From the NCBI GenBank assembly GCA_047967505.1, contig CM106538.1: DNA of 64,000 nucleotides, one strand, 5' to 3'. Every line of letters starts with the position of its first letter. The first letter of the stretch is position 1. Positions 34,884-46,276 of this stretch are shown one piece after another. The translations under genes and the position numbers were made by a program. The DNA comes from Dipteris shenzhenensis. Lineage: Eukaryota > Polypodiophyta > Polypodiopsida > Gleicheniales. The notes under the pieces are model-generated. The model was not told the DNA's origin. It saw nothing but the letters and a program-made list of their open reading frames with translations, and did no database searches.

Positions 34884-35943
34884 GTCCACTTGCCATCAGT
34901 CGATCGATGGGAGGAATGCCATGACGAGCTCTACAATGGATTTGCACTTGAACATATGTTGGATGTGAGGGATTATGGGAAAATGTCACAGAACCTTACG
35001 AGGCACATCCAAAGTTTTGAAATCCGCTCTATATCTTGCCTCTCCACAAGTAGGACACTCTCTTGCATCCTTATGTGGCCCATGAAACAGAACACAATCG
35101 CTGACGCATGCATGGATGCGCTTGTAATCTAATCCTCCAAGAGGTCACATGTTGCCTTGCCATATCTCTTGAGGTCGGTAATTTATTCTCCCTTGATAGA
35201 ATTTTACAAAATAGCTTGCACATGAAGACCATAAATGAGAAAAATCCTTCGAGTAATTGACCCACTAGCATAATTCACCATGTTTGCGAAATAGACTTTA
35301 AAGCTTACTTGAGTAATGCATTCAAACTTGCATTGCTCCATCCATAGATGGTTTGCAAGTTTAGTAACTCAAGGAAGGCACGTAGAACAGAGAATGTGCA
35401 CCCCTCAAACAGTGGAGTCGATGCTGTGGTAAAAAGATCGTCTTGCTCCATGCTATCATCGACCCTACCTGAGGATTGATGGACATATAAATCCCGCACT
35501 TTATTATCAAACACCTCCTCCTCCACAGCCTCATGAGGTAATGGCGGAGGGCTACTATCACCATCACTCCATGCATACATAACGGTCCCTCCTGAAGATC
35601 CCACCTCATATCGCCGACACTTCGCCTCCTCACAACGAGCATAGGGCAGCGTATGCAGGTGTGGCACTACATCTTGTATCAAATTAAAATGGGATCTTAA
35701 CTCAAACACATGAGCACCCATATGTATCTCAATCAACCTTAACTCTTTAACACTTACCATATTTATGATCACATCCCATTATCCATACTTTGAGACATGA
35801 TTAAGTGTAATTCTGTGTGCACGATACATGTTTCCTCGACATCGACCACACATACATTTGATTTTTTACTCCAACCACATTTTGCGATGGTGGATATGGA
35901 GGGATTCATCCTCACTGGAGCTACTTGTTGAAGATGAAGACAT
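34884..35943 (-). pseudogene. truncated TNP2 transposase fragment
   Basis: The start is the same MSSSSTSSSSEDES, with ATG at 35943-35941. Exon 2 includes DDSMEQDDLF, showing Gln (CAA) where the longer copy has TAG. It has its own damage: TAA after MWLE (CAA in the other copy), TAA in the SKYG-WDVI region, and a lost acceptor (GTGCAA for GTGCAG) before exon 3. The reading ends at the deletion junction near 34884. Confidence 0.8.
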
Positions 35944-36799
35944 CCTACATATAAACAACCCAAAAATTTTGTTCTTGGATGAGTTGTAAATGTCAATACT
36001 CTGTGGTGCATCTAAAAGCGCATCTAACAATGCGTTTGTACTATGGAGCGCGTCTATAGACACGTCTAAAACATAGTTTAGACGTGTTGATAGACGTGTG
36101 GTTAGATGCACTTTTAGATATGCAAATAGACGGATCTATAGACGTGCTTTTAGATGCACAGACTGTGAGCTAATTTTCGAACCTACTTTTAGCGTGCTTG
36201 CTTTTCTTCACATACTTTTAACGTCGTGCAGCTTGCTTTCCTAGTAATAGACACAGCTCTGAGCATCCACACTTATCTCCAAGCACTCACACTCATCTCC
36301 AGGCTTACACAATCATCCCCAAGCACACAAGAGAAGAGGGTGAACAAGGAGAAGAAGAAAGAGAAGCAAAGGGTGAACAAGGAAGAGAAGAAAGAGAAGC
36401 AACTTTGAAGAAGGACAAGAAACTTCCATACCTCTATTCAAGGTAAGTCTCTTGATGGTTGATCTTCTTTGAAAGTTGCTCTCTTTGGATTCGTCCTTTG
36501 TTGTATGTAAGTCGAACGAATGTTTTTTGTACTAGTGTGGTCAGACGCATGTCCTTTTCAAATTCTTAAAAAAAGACATTTGTCAAAGCGCATCTATAGA
36601 CACATTTATTTGGAAAAACAAATAGCCGCACCTATAGATGCGCTGATAAACACGCCTATAGACGCACTCCGACAATCTTTTTTGTGTTTTCCTTCTCTTT
36701 TCCTTTTCTTTTCCTTTTCTTTTCCTTCCCCTTCCCCTTCCCCTTCCATTTCCAAGAAAAGGATTGCATATTGAATCATGAAAATAAGTGATTGCATGA

Positions 36800-37126
36800 A
36801 TGAAGAAAGGGATTGCATGAATGATGTATGATTGAAGAAAGGGATTGCATTCGTGAGAAAATAAGGGATTGCGTTCTCTTTTTCTCTCCTTTCTCCTCTC
36901 TTTCCTTCTCCTTTCTCCTCTCTTTTTCTCTCTTATCTCCTTTCTTTTTTCTCCTCTCTTTTCCTCTCTTATCTCCTCTCTTTTCCTCTCTTATCTCCTC
37001 TCTTTCCTTCTCTTTTCATCTCTTTTCTCATCTCTTTCCTTCTCTCTTTTTCTCTCTTTTTCCTTCACCTTGTCTCTCTTAAATCTCCTCTCTTTTGCTC
37101 TCTTTTTTTCTCCTCTCTTTTCCTCT
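36800..37126. repeat. pyrimidine-rich low-complexity tract
   Basis: Almost uninterrupted C/T with CTCTTTTCC and TCTTATCTCC repeats on the plus strand, mainly from 36860. It replaces the region where the longer element has its minus-strand gene. The Ser/Leu/Phe-rich open frames across it are compositional and are not called. A smaller CCTTTT/CCCCTT tract precedes it at 36690-36755. Confidence 0.75.
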
Positions 37127-37290
37127 CACAACAACACAAAGCAACTATAGACGCGCTTGGTAGATGCGCAAAATAGCGGGTGCATCTATAGGCATTGCTT
37201 TAGTAGAGGAATTACAGGCGCATCTAAAAGCACGTCTAACAACTCGTCTATTTGTGCGTATATTAACACGTCTACTTGCGCATCTAAACT
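37127..37290 (+). repeat. CACTA-family terminal sequence, copy B, with its motif cluster
   Basis: The same CACAACAACACAAAGCAACT terminus opens a second TAGACGC cluster (37145-37290). It points in the same direction as copy A, whereas the far end of the element at 34573 should be inverted. Copy B therefore looks like the left end of another, mostly lost, element, or the product of a rearrangement. A hairpin AATACGGG...CCCGTATT follows at 37296-37332. Confidence 0.7.
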
Positions 37291-37332
37291 GAGAAAATAC
37301 GGGCCAGGGGGAGGATCCTTTCCTCCCGTATT

Positions 37333-38260
37333 AGTCCCCATCTCCGTCTCCTATGGCCTATTGTAGAAAAGTCAAAGGTATTGAGCTTCCCTCCACCCTC
37401 CCTTTTCTAGCAAAAATCAATCTTGGTCATCAACTTGTTATTGGCCCAAAAGGCCTATTGGTCCAATATAATCAATAAGCATATATACCAAAATGGAAAA
37501 AATTTATCGATTTGCCTTTTTCATTTGACAAATTTTTTTGGGAGCATTCGTAAATGGAAAAAAACACCCAATGAAAGTGTAATTTTTTCCCTCAATTTTA
37601 TAAAATCTATAAAAATTTAAGCAATTTAGTTATACCTAGAAAATCTACAATTTCTCAAGAGAATCCTTCAAATATTTTGAAACCCCAAGTTTTGTGATTT
37701 GTTGAGGAATTTTTTGTGAACAGTGCACAATGACAATATATGTATGTATGTATGTATGTATGTATAATATCATAGCCATTGTCATTGCTAGCCCTAGCCC
37801 AATTGGAGACCATCATGATGGGGAGCACTTTTTTGGGAGAGATCCCATGGGAAAGCAATAAGCAGCCGGTAGGCCGCAAGCTACATTTTGTGCCGACTAA
37901 TTTCCCAACCATCAAGGGCTGGAGGGAGGCAGTGTGGCAGTAACTTGGGCTTTCCAGTGTGGTAATTTCATTATTTATTGGAGAAGTCAAGAATTTCGGT
38001 GGCACGAGCAGGGTATCCAAGTGATTGTACATGCACGTCCATGAATTAGTTGCAGTGTGCCATGTCTTCGCATTCGTGCTGACCTTTTTTTGCTATAGGT
38101 ACTGCTTTGTGTTGTGTTGTGGGTCTAGCTACAATCAAAAGGCAAGAAGTTGACGTGGCGCAGTCGAACAACAAGCAAAAAGCAGATTGTGCGAGACAAT
38201 AAGAGGTCACACCATGCGAGATGCCGAACAGTTGATGTGGCTCGATCACACACTGAGCAA
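37333..38260. other. no gene recognised; (ATGT)n microsatellite
   Basis: No domain-bearing frame was found. An (ATGT)n run of about seven units lies at 37737-37763. A 125-codon minus frame at 38032-37655 crosses this microsatellite and is not convincing. Confidence 0.5.
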
Positions 38261-39740
38261 CAATTAGGTGCGGTTAAACGGGCAGGCGATGTGCGATTTG
38301 TGGAATCGTAATTTAGCCCTAGGTCATTTTCACGTTTGGGAAGTGCTCTTGCCCTTTTCCACGAGACATACCACCCTCATCCTAGGTCCTATCAAGGGGC
38401 CAACTGGCCTGAACCAAGTGGGCACAGGACTACCGTGGCTAACAATCGAGCGCACATACACCTCAAGCGCGTGCACACACAGGTTGAACCATCGAGCTAG
38501 GCTGCCGGAGGGACTTTTACATCTGGAAGGTGTCAAATCGTACGGTTGAGATTTACGCGAGGTCTTCCGGCCACACGTCTATTTTTTAGCACATTTGTGA
38601 CACCTGTGTATCCACGATTGCAACTTGCTGCGGGAGAGATAAACCAAATTCCTTCTTGTAATTTGCTCTCGTGAAGCGAAGGTACACTTAAACGTTGCCT
38701 TGTTTCGCGACGTAATCTGTGGCGAGATGGCGCATGAAAAGTGCTCTTTAGACGTGTTTCGTCGAGGCATGGAGTTCGGCAAAGATGGAGCAAATTTCAA
38801 GGAAGAACCTCCGTAGAAGGTGCCAATGCAACGAGTGATCTTTGACGTACCGCGTTTCCAATTTTCCACCGAGCCTTTGGGATGCCAGTTTGGCCGCATT
38901 ACCTGGAGAACCAAGAGGCTGTCTCGTTGATGTCGGTGCCAGGCAGGACACTCTCGGCTGAGAAATCTATGAGAGTCGGAGATCTGGAGTTGGGCGTGTG
39001 GCCCGTTGACCTAGACAAATCTTCCGTGGTATGTGAACTATGTAACGATATAGCACAATACTTGATGCGTTTGTGATCCTCTTGACATGTCCAGACTCCA
39101 GACCAGATGCTCCGCCACTGCCGGTCAGCTTGGGCGACGTAGCTACCCAGCTTTCTTTTGCTGCCTTCTTGCCTTCTCACTTCTGGTGGCCCGTGGGGTG
39201 ACTTGAAGTCCAAAGCGGACCCTTAAGGCCTGAAGTTGGGTCCTGACTCCTTGGTTCGGAGAATCCGTATCTGCGTCAACACTACTTGAGGCCGTTGTAA
39301 AACCGTTTTCTTTGTGATCCTTAAGACTAGGCCCGAGAGCGTTTTATCCACTAGATCGTACCTGTGCACGGTGAAGTCTATCGAGGCAACGGAAGATCGT
39401 AACTGTGCAGTGTGGACACACCATCCGCCCATCAAGGCTTCATTCGGATGACTAGGTGCGTCGGAAGTTGGTGCAGGTATAATAATCAACGGGAAGGAAT
39501 TGTTGGACTTTAGAGAAGGTCTTGTCGGTGCGAAACGGATGCCGAAAAGCATCGCGAACCTCTTCGTCCGTGGTAAAATGCAAATGATCGTATTGGGCGA
39601 GCCAATTGCTGATCCCTCATCTTATGCGAAAGATACGCATTTTTCGACCATTGGTCGATTCAAAAGCACAAACATCATGCATGTCTTGGGCCTTACGAGG
39701 TTTTTCATGACAAGAACTTAGAAGAGTATATTAGAGGGCC
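38261..39740. other. GC-richer block, no gene assigned
   Basis: Base composition is clearly more GC-rich than on either side, with many CpG. Several open frames of 65-111 codons overlap on both strands (for example plus 38268-38549, minus 38914-38579, minus 39552-39223), none with a domain I recognise. It could be an old LTR, a captured gene fragment or a decayed exon. Confidence 0.4.
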
Positions 39741-39887
39741 TCCCTTGCACAATGTGTGGAACATAATTTTTTGGTAATTTCTCCCCATGTCAATGTCAAT
39801 CACATACACCACAATCCTATTTTAATTCCTACAAGCACTTTTGAATTGCCCACATCTAGGGCGGTTATGTAAGTGCCTCTTGAATGC

Positions 39888-39890
<3 letters not shown>

Positions 39891-39939
<49 letters not shown>
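39891..39939. repeat. (CT)n microsatellite
   Basis: About 24 uninterrupted CT units, followed by a short GTGTGTG stretch. Leu-Ser or Arg-Glu open frames through it are artefacts. Confidence 0.95.
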
Positions 39940-39942
<3 letters not shown>

Positions 39943-42234
39943 CGTGCGCGTGTGTGTGGGTGTGTGAATCTACCACCTGCCTTTGTCTCCATCTCAAATC
40001 TTGTTCAACAGAAAGGCTTCATGTTCAAACACTAAACTAAGTACTCCCTGTGCATATTAAGTAAGTCACAGGACAATTTTTCACAAAATTTTCCTGCCAA
40101 AATTTAGCGAGGCTACCCAAGCTTACATTTTTAAAGCTATAAGGAAATATGCTTCTCACCAAAAGTATCCCCCTTCGTTGGGCAACCTCTCCAACATACA
40201 ACCATTGTACCTAGCCTACTCTTTCTGTAGTTTGTCCACTGCCTCCATAAAAAATTTGAGGATTCTCTCTTTATTTGTGTTACCCTCTTATGATATTAGC
40301 TAAGAGTGCTTCCAAACGTCAAAGTTTTTACAATTGATCATGTTTTTTAAAAAAATGCATAAATCACCATAATAAAAAATAGAGATTGAGAAAATGCTAT
40401 GTGCACTTTGAACATCATTTCTAAATGGGAGTGTCTCTTTGAAAGACAACGAGAAATTTGTATTCACAAAGTGGTTTTGAATAGCATGATGGATTCTATA
40501 AAGCCAATACAAGGTATTATTATCGATTTTGAGACCATTCACTTGTTAACATTCTTGATTTACGTGGTTCATTTTGCTATTTTGGCTTGCAAAAGCTATG
40601 TAGCTGAGTTTTTTATTTTGGTTCTCTTTCGATAAGTTGCAAGTTTGTGCTTTCTTCCATTCTTACATGCTTATTGTTGCTCATATATATATATATTACA
40701 TTGAAAAATAACAATGGGCACAAAACAAATTCAAGAGGTTCTAGGTGGAACACACGATGGCTAATGCCATTGAGGAGCTAAAAAATGGAGGAGGTGCACA
40801 AAAATTATGAAGTTCTTCTGTGAGAGGACAGTAGGCATGGGGAGGGACGCCAAGCATAGCATTTTTTAATCAATTTATTCAGTATCTATTAATTTGAGGC
40901 TCCAAGACAAAGCAACTTCGGAGGAGGAAGAAGTTCAAGTGGCTGTCATGTAATATAAAGTGTTGGCAGCTTTTCGACAAATATTTTAACAAAAAGTACA
41001 TTGGAATTTTCTTTTGCTAAGTATGGACAATGGAGTTGTTCATGAGACCATCAGTATGGAACCGTTTGCATGAGTGTGGAACTATTCATATGACCATCTA
41101 TATGTATTTCAAAACAGCCCCATCAATATAGGTGTCCGGCCCCAATGGTAATTGACAACATTGGTATAGGCATCGAGCTTCGACACTATGTGTTCTTTAC
41201 ATAAAAATTTGTGGAGAAGAATGGAGCTTGTTTTTAACCCCATTCTGCCCCACTATAATTGAAAAATAAATTCAATGTCAAGTGTAGCCATGTAGAGCAT
41301 TCTATGGTATTTGGTTACATTGCCAAAACACTACGTAAACTCTCATATATGTCATTTACTACGGGTCATTGTTTGCTTGGGCATAGCCATTTTTGGTGAG
41401 GTTCAGGGAATTTCTATATATAGGTATCTTGTATGACCCGTAACTTATGCATTGCTCAACGAAATTCGGCAAACTTTGTCTTCAAGTTGTAGTACACATT
41501 CCAAAATTGAACATCAGACCAAAAAATTATGGAATAAGGATTTAGAACAAGACCATTAAAGCATTACAAGTGTTATGTTGCATGTGAAGCATGTATCTTC
41601 AAGGCTATAGGATATAGCAGTTCACTCAAAAACGTCAAAATTTTATTATGTACATACATGCAGCCAAGTAATCATTCAAAAGTACACTATGTGAGCTTCT
41701 CCTTAACCCAAGGACACATCTAAATGAGAACATTACGCACGGATTAACGGGCCTCCAATGTTATGCTAAAGTGATGCGAGAGTGATGCACACCGATTTGA
41801 GGGCACACAGTAACTTTATTTTCATTTGTTGAAAACCAAAATAGATTGAAATTTTGGAATTTAAACTCGTGGGACTACTACATGGTGGTCTTAAAACATT
41901 GATAGTTGTTGGTATTGGTATCTAGATTCACCCTAAAATGGAAAAAGTTGAAAATGTGCGATTTGTGCATGTGCAAAGATCTTTAAAATAAATCCAACAC
42001 TATTTGCAATTTTGAATTGTTTCTTTTTCTATGCACTTGCTTGCTATATGGCTCATAATCATGCCAAAGGTCCTTGCAATTCCTAATACACAGCATCAAA
42101 CCCAATAGTTTGCCCTTTGGCCTATTTGTGTTTTGAAGCATTTGAGGCCACATTCCACTTGTTTGGGATATCCAATTCTGCTGACATGTATCACTGGAGG
42201 GGGGGAAATTGGTGGCTGAAAATTTTGTTACTCT
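39940..42234. other. no gene recognised
   Basis: AT-rich with a short (TA)n at about 40685-40697. Small open frames (for example 40399-40635) have no recognisable domain. Confidence 0.5.
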
Positions 42235-43305
42235 GTGAATTTTGAATTTTCACACCTCTCGCTTATCAATCTTGGAAGATTAAGTGCTTGCAACCTGCCC
42301 CTACCCTGCAAACGCCTTGTAATCCGCATGCACCTTGATGTGACCTTGCATAGACTTTGGTTGGGAAGTCTTCTTTCGAGTAAGTCGTCTTCTATTCTTT
42401 GCTTGCCTCACCAGCTAGCTTCTCTAGGTCCATTCTGGACTAATTGTGGCCATGGCGTCAATGGCAACATGCAGCTTGCCATGGATTGCAAGAGAAGCAG
42501 ACAGAGGCTACGAGACAGGAAAGCTAAAAAGCTTGGTCAAGGCACAAGGAATAGATTATGGGTCAAGGAAAGCAATGCCACGGTATTGAAACAGCAACGG
42601 AAGACACTTTCACAACATTTGCAAAGGGACAAACAACGAGAAGAAAGAAGACTCCTTGCAAAGGAACAACAAAAAGCAGTTGCAGATGCACGCATTCGAT
42701 CATTGCCATCGGAGCGACGAACATGAGTTGTGGTATCATGATTGGTGGGAGCATTCGAGGTAGTAACATCAAGCCATTTAGTTGAATACCAGTCTCGAGT
42801 CTTCACAAGCTTTAGCCTGCACCCTAAAGTTCGTAGAGTAACAACCCTACCAACACCTCGAGAGATACACGTCGAAGAGGCGATGCTCTCTAACATGAGA
42901 AATGGCCTACAAAAAGTGAAAGGGGTGCACAGCTTAGATCAACTAGCTACAAAGAGGGTGACATTAGCTATGTTGATCTCCCCGTAAACAAAGGAGAAAC
43001 AGCTTGGGAGCACAATGTCGAAGATGTTATCAATCAGAAGGACCAACGTGGCTCCAACGGTTGAACATAGAGCAAAAGCAATGCATGATAATCCCGATTC
43101 GAGAAGTCTTCAAGCTTCAATAAAATGCAAGAAAAGGAGAGACAACCAAAGTGCAAAATTCATTGCTACAGTGATGACATTTTGGCATGAAAATACGAGA
43201 GTTTCTTCAAATAAAAAGGACATCTGTAAAAAGCAGATGGGATGCAAGGTATTGGAGGAGCACATCATACACATGCTTGATACAATGCAGGTCAGTGGTG
43301 CATAA
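42235..43305 (+). pseudogene. decayed coding frame, ~357 codons, possibly the N-terminal part of a DDE transposase
   Basis: Three consecutive open pieces (42235-42726, 42742-42987, 43015-43305) are all in one frame and are separated only by TGA (42724-42726), TGA (42739-42741) and TAA (42985-42987). Each stop is one C-to-T step from CGA or CAA. The predicted protein is basic with a long Lys/Arg/Gln-rich helical stretch in the middle. Towards the end it contains HENTRVSSNKKDICKK and a following EEHIIHML, which I associate with the N-terminal part of Sola-like transposases. That link is from memory and needs a profile search. The first ~80 codons may not be coding. No catalytic core follows; after 43305 the frame is lost. 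Confidence 0.45.
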
Positions 43306-43930
43306 ACGAGCCCGGTGGTTATTTGTGATTGAGCTTTAAATCTTCTAGCAAGAATGCCTAAGGAGATTAGAAATTGTCCACCATCTCCACCAATAAATGT
43401 CCTAGATGACCTTTCTAGGTAATGTGTAGGAGAAGAGAAAAGAGTGGCCACACCACCAGCCAAAACAAAGGTAGAGAAACAATGAAATTAAGAGGCCCCC
43501 TAGTTAAGGAATGACCCTAGTAGATGAAACCAAAGGACAAGGAAAACAGAACAACTAAGCACAAACGACCAAGCTGCACCATAGCTATATGTCCATGAGA
43601 AAGGCAACCAACCATTAAAGCATGACCCATGATACTATTACCCATGGGACAACTGGCTACCCTACAAAGTTTGCATGACCTCCCTCCCATATATCAATGT
43701 CACTATATGTGCATGAGCTCGCCCAATAGTGTGACACATATGCTTTGAGGGCTTGGCAAGCCATTAACCTAATTTTTACCACCAAGAGTCAAGTACAAGG
43801 TGCAAAAGAAGAAGACAACAAGTTGCTATGAGTGACATGCATGTCCTTCAAAGGAACAAAAACTATGGAAAAGCTAGGGCAATGAAGGCTATCAAGCAAT
43901 GATTTCTTAAACCAGGCTCGGACTAAATGT
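43306..43930. other. no gene recognised
   Basis: Possibly the decayed continuation of the preceding frame, but I could not follow a conserved reading through it. Confidence 0.35.
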
Positions 43931-43945
43931 GATTGCCCGATGGTT

Positions 43946-44300
43946 GGAACATCATGCAACTATAGGTTGGTTCAACTCAATCACCAATTATGTGATTGTC
44001 CTGAATCAACGTGGTTGAACAAACATTAGTTGTTGACCAGCCCAGTGGCGTGGTTGAGTAGAAATTAACAGCAATATATTTTGCAATAGAAAAGTAATAT
44101 ATTGTTATTTTACTAAACCATCCTGGTGCTTGGAACATCATGCTACCGTGGGTGGTTCAGGACAATCACCAGTTATGTTATTGTCCTGAACAAGTGTGGT
44201 TGAACAGACATTAGTTGTTGACCAACCTGGTGGCATGGTTGAGCAAAACTTAATAGCAATATATTTCGCATCAGAAAAGCAATATATTGTTATTAACACT
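43946..44300. repeat. tandem duplication, ~186-bp unit
   Basis: GGAACATCATGC(A/T)AC at 43946 and 44132 starts two similar units, both containing TTAGTTGTTGACCA and AGCAATATATTT. Within each unit GTGATTGTCCTGAA-type segments form a loose internal inverted repeat. Confidence 0.75.
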
Positions 44301-44730
44301 GTATTCAAAACTTTTGGACTTGTCTAAAGTCCAATTTCAAAACTGGACTAAATAAGTTCAAAAATCCCGAACACACAATGGCCAATGCAGTTTTGAAAGC
44401 AAACTTTAAAAACCAAAGTTTAATAAAAATACCAACTACTTGATGAGATTACCAACTACTTGAACATTAATGGATTGGCCAATTCTCTTGCAAAGGTGGT
44501 ATACATATATATCGTCTTGGTGTAGAAATACACCCTTAAGTACAAAGTCAAATTAATAAACAATGGATGTAACATTATAGAGCCATAAGAGCCACACATG
44601 ATGAGAATTTACCACTCAAAAACAAACTATACTAGAAATTCTAATATGATCTGCTCATCCCCACCAGGCTTGTTGTAGAGAATACAAAATAAGATCATGA
44701 ACTATACTATTACAGACCACATAGGCTAAG
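44301..44730. other. no gene recognised
   Basis: AT-rich spacer. ACCAACTACTTGA is repeated closely at about 44430-44465. Confidence 0.4.
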
Positions 44731-44734
44731 ACTA

Positions 44735-44895
44735 CAAATGTTGAGATATAATGCCACACAAGCTGAGACCACACAGGTCAAGATATGCCACATAGGTCGA
44801 GACCACAAAGGTCGAGATATATTGCCACACAGGCGGAGACCACATAGGTTGAGATATGGTGCCACATAGGCAGAGACCACACACGTCATGATGGA
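44735..44895. repeat. minisatellite, ~45-bp units
   Basis: About four units of GAGACCACA(T/C)AGGT(C/T)GAGATAT followed by (R)TGCCACA(T/C)AGGC. A 62-codon minus frame rich in Cys, Val and Tyr is a translation of the repeat. Confidence 0.75.
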
Positions 44896-45125
44896 CTACA
44901 TAAAATAATAGGCTCATCACATAGATAAGCTATGAGTTTCTAAAGTAAAGATGTGACACACGCAACTATTGATACAAGAAGATCTATCAAGAGATGGTGA
45001 CACACGCCTTCTATACAATAGCATGTCACGAGCCAGTCGATATCTTGTGAAGACTAGAAGATTTCATCATTAGTCTCTCTTATCTGCTTAGCAACCCACT
45101 CTTCCATTGTCTCCACATCTGTATC

Positions 45126-45449
45126 CTAAATATAATTATAATGAATGAAGAAATTCAAGCACTCCGAGATTTTTTGTTGACAATTTCTTTGTGAGGCCCT
45201 TATTGTTTCTTCAGCATCTGCATCAAATCGCCCATACCAAGTGCTACGATAATGAAGGTTACTTAAGAATTCTACCAGACCTTTTCGTGCTTTTGTCATA
45301 TTCCGTAAAAGTTTTTCGCTCTCTGCTATCTTCAAAACTTCCTCCCTCTCTGTTTGCCTCTGTGAATTAAATCCATCTCTCTCCATCTGAGTCAATGGAG
45401 AGAAAGCCTTCTTGAATTCTAGCATCTCTCCTTGTTGATTGATCAGCAA
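45126..45449 (-). CDS. hypothetical Glu/Lys/Arg-rich protein fragment, 107 codons
   Basis: The composition (charged, with regularly spaced Leu, Arg and Glu and no low-complexity runs) resembles a genuine helical or coiled-coil exon. It has no recognisable domain. It may be a downstream exon of the decayed frame at 47170-46277 on the same strand. The start is not supported by any signal I can see. Confidence 0.35.
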   Translation of the reverse strand: MLINQQGEMLEFKKAFSPLTQMERDGFNSQRQTEREEVLKIAESEKLLRNMTKARKGLVEFLSNLHYRSTWYGRFDADAEETIRASQRNCQQKISECLNFFIHYNYI

Positions 45450-46276
45450 TCCATTCTTTAAGACTATTAATTCCTAACTCCACTAGGATGGAAGAAGAAA
45501 GTGTTTGCAAAGGACTAGGATGGAAGAATACTTCACTACCTCAATGTGGAGGTGGTGAAGTGGAGATAATATAAACAGAGAGAGGATGTGAGAATAGGTG
45601 AACACTCAAGTGTGTTTGCATAGAGGAGATGAGGATGGGTGAGTGTGAAGTGGAAGGTTCAGAATAAAGTCAATGGAGCATTGGGAATTGATACTTGGAA
45701 GTGAATGCTCTACTTTTAGTGAATGGAGCATTGAGAATGCAGGCTATTTCCAATGAGCGCAGCATTGGGGATTAATATTTGGAAGTGAATGCTCTACTTT
45801 TAGTGAGTGGAGCATTGGGAATCAATACTTGGAAGTGAAAGGTTACAAATATGTTTTGCTCATACACATTTAATATTTCCTAATAATCACATCATCGATC
45901 AAAGTGACTAATACAAAATACATTATTTTATTCCAAAATTTCTTTTACATTGAATATTTAATGCTCTTGCTCTTCAGTACCAAGCACAGGCCCTTTCTAC
46001 AAGGTCCTGACTAATACAAAATACATTATTTTATTCTAAAATCTCTTTTACATTGAATATTTAAAGCTCTTGCTCTTGAGTACCAAGCACAGGCCCTTGA
46101 CTACCAGGGTCCTGACTAATAGGCTGCTCTAGGTGCCCTGGACGATTAGGATCCTCACTAGTCTGCTCTAGAGGATTAGGATCCTTGCCACTCTTTAAGC
46201 TTTTAGGCTTAGGCTCTTTGCTTAGTATCCCACCTGCTCCACTTTCTTGACCTTGAGGGTTGGGATCCTTGCCAAC
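45450..46276. repeat. two groups of tandem repeats
   Basis: Around 45675-45850, the unit GGAGCATTGGGAAT...ACTTGGAAGTGAATGCTCT (about 50 bases) recurs two to three times. At 45905-46113 a ~104-base unit starting GACTAATACAAAATACATT is duplicated, with the start of a third copy at 46114. The 46115-46270 remainder is rich in AGG(A/C)TCCT and CTGCTCTAG repeats. Confidence 0.7.

Larger units (their letters stand above)
34573..36700 (-). mobile_element. internally deleted CACTA derivative, second copy of the 11.8-17.8 kb element
   Basis: Read on the minus strand, the order is: TAGACGC cluster (36560-36680), leader (36226-36560, matching 13300-12960), second cluster (36000-36170), TNP2 exons 1 to part of 3 (35943-34884), a junction, the 3' flank (matching 17570-17650), and the terminal cluster (34580-34780). 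At about 34884 the TNP2 sequence ends just after the MSWHSS-SIDRW region and continues directly in sequence from beyond the stop codon, so about 3 kb is missing relative to the longer copy. This is the structure of a non-autonomous dSpm-like derivative. The left terminus is CACAACAACACAAAGCAACT at 34573. Confidence 0.8.

Noticed and set aside
36828-37150. Ser/Leu/Phe-rich frames that look like transmembrane proteins
   Set aside because: They translate a CTCTTTTCC low-complexity tract in several frames.
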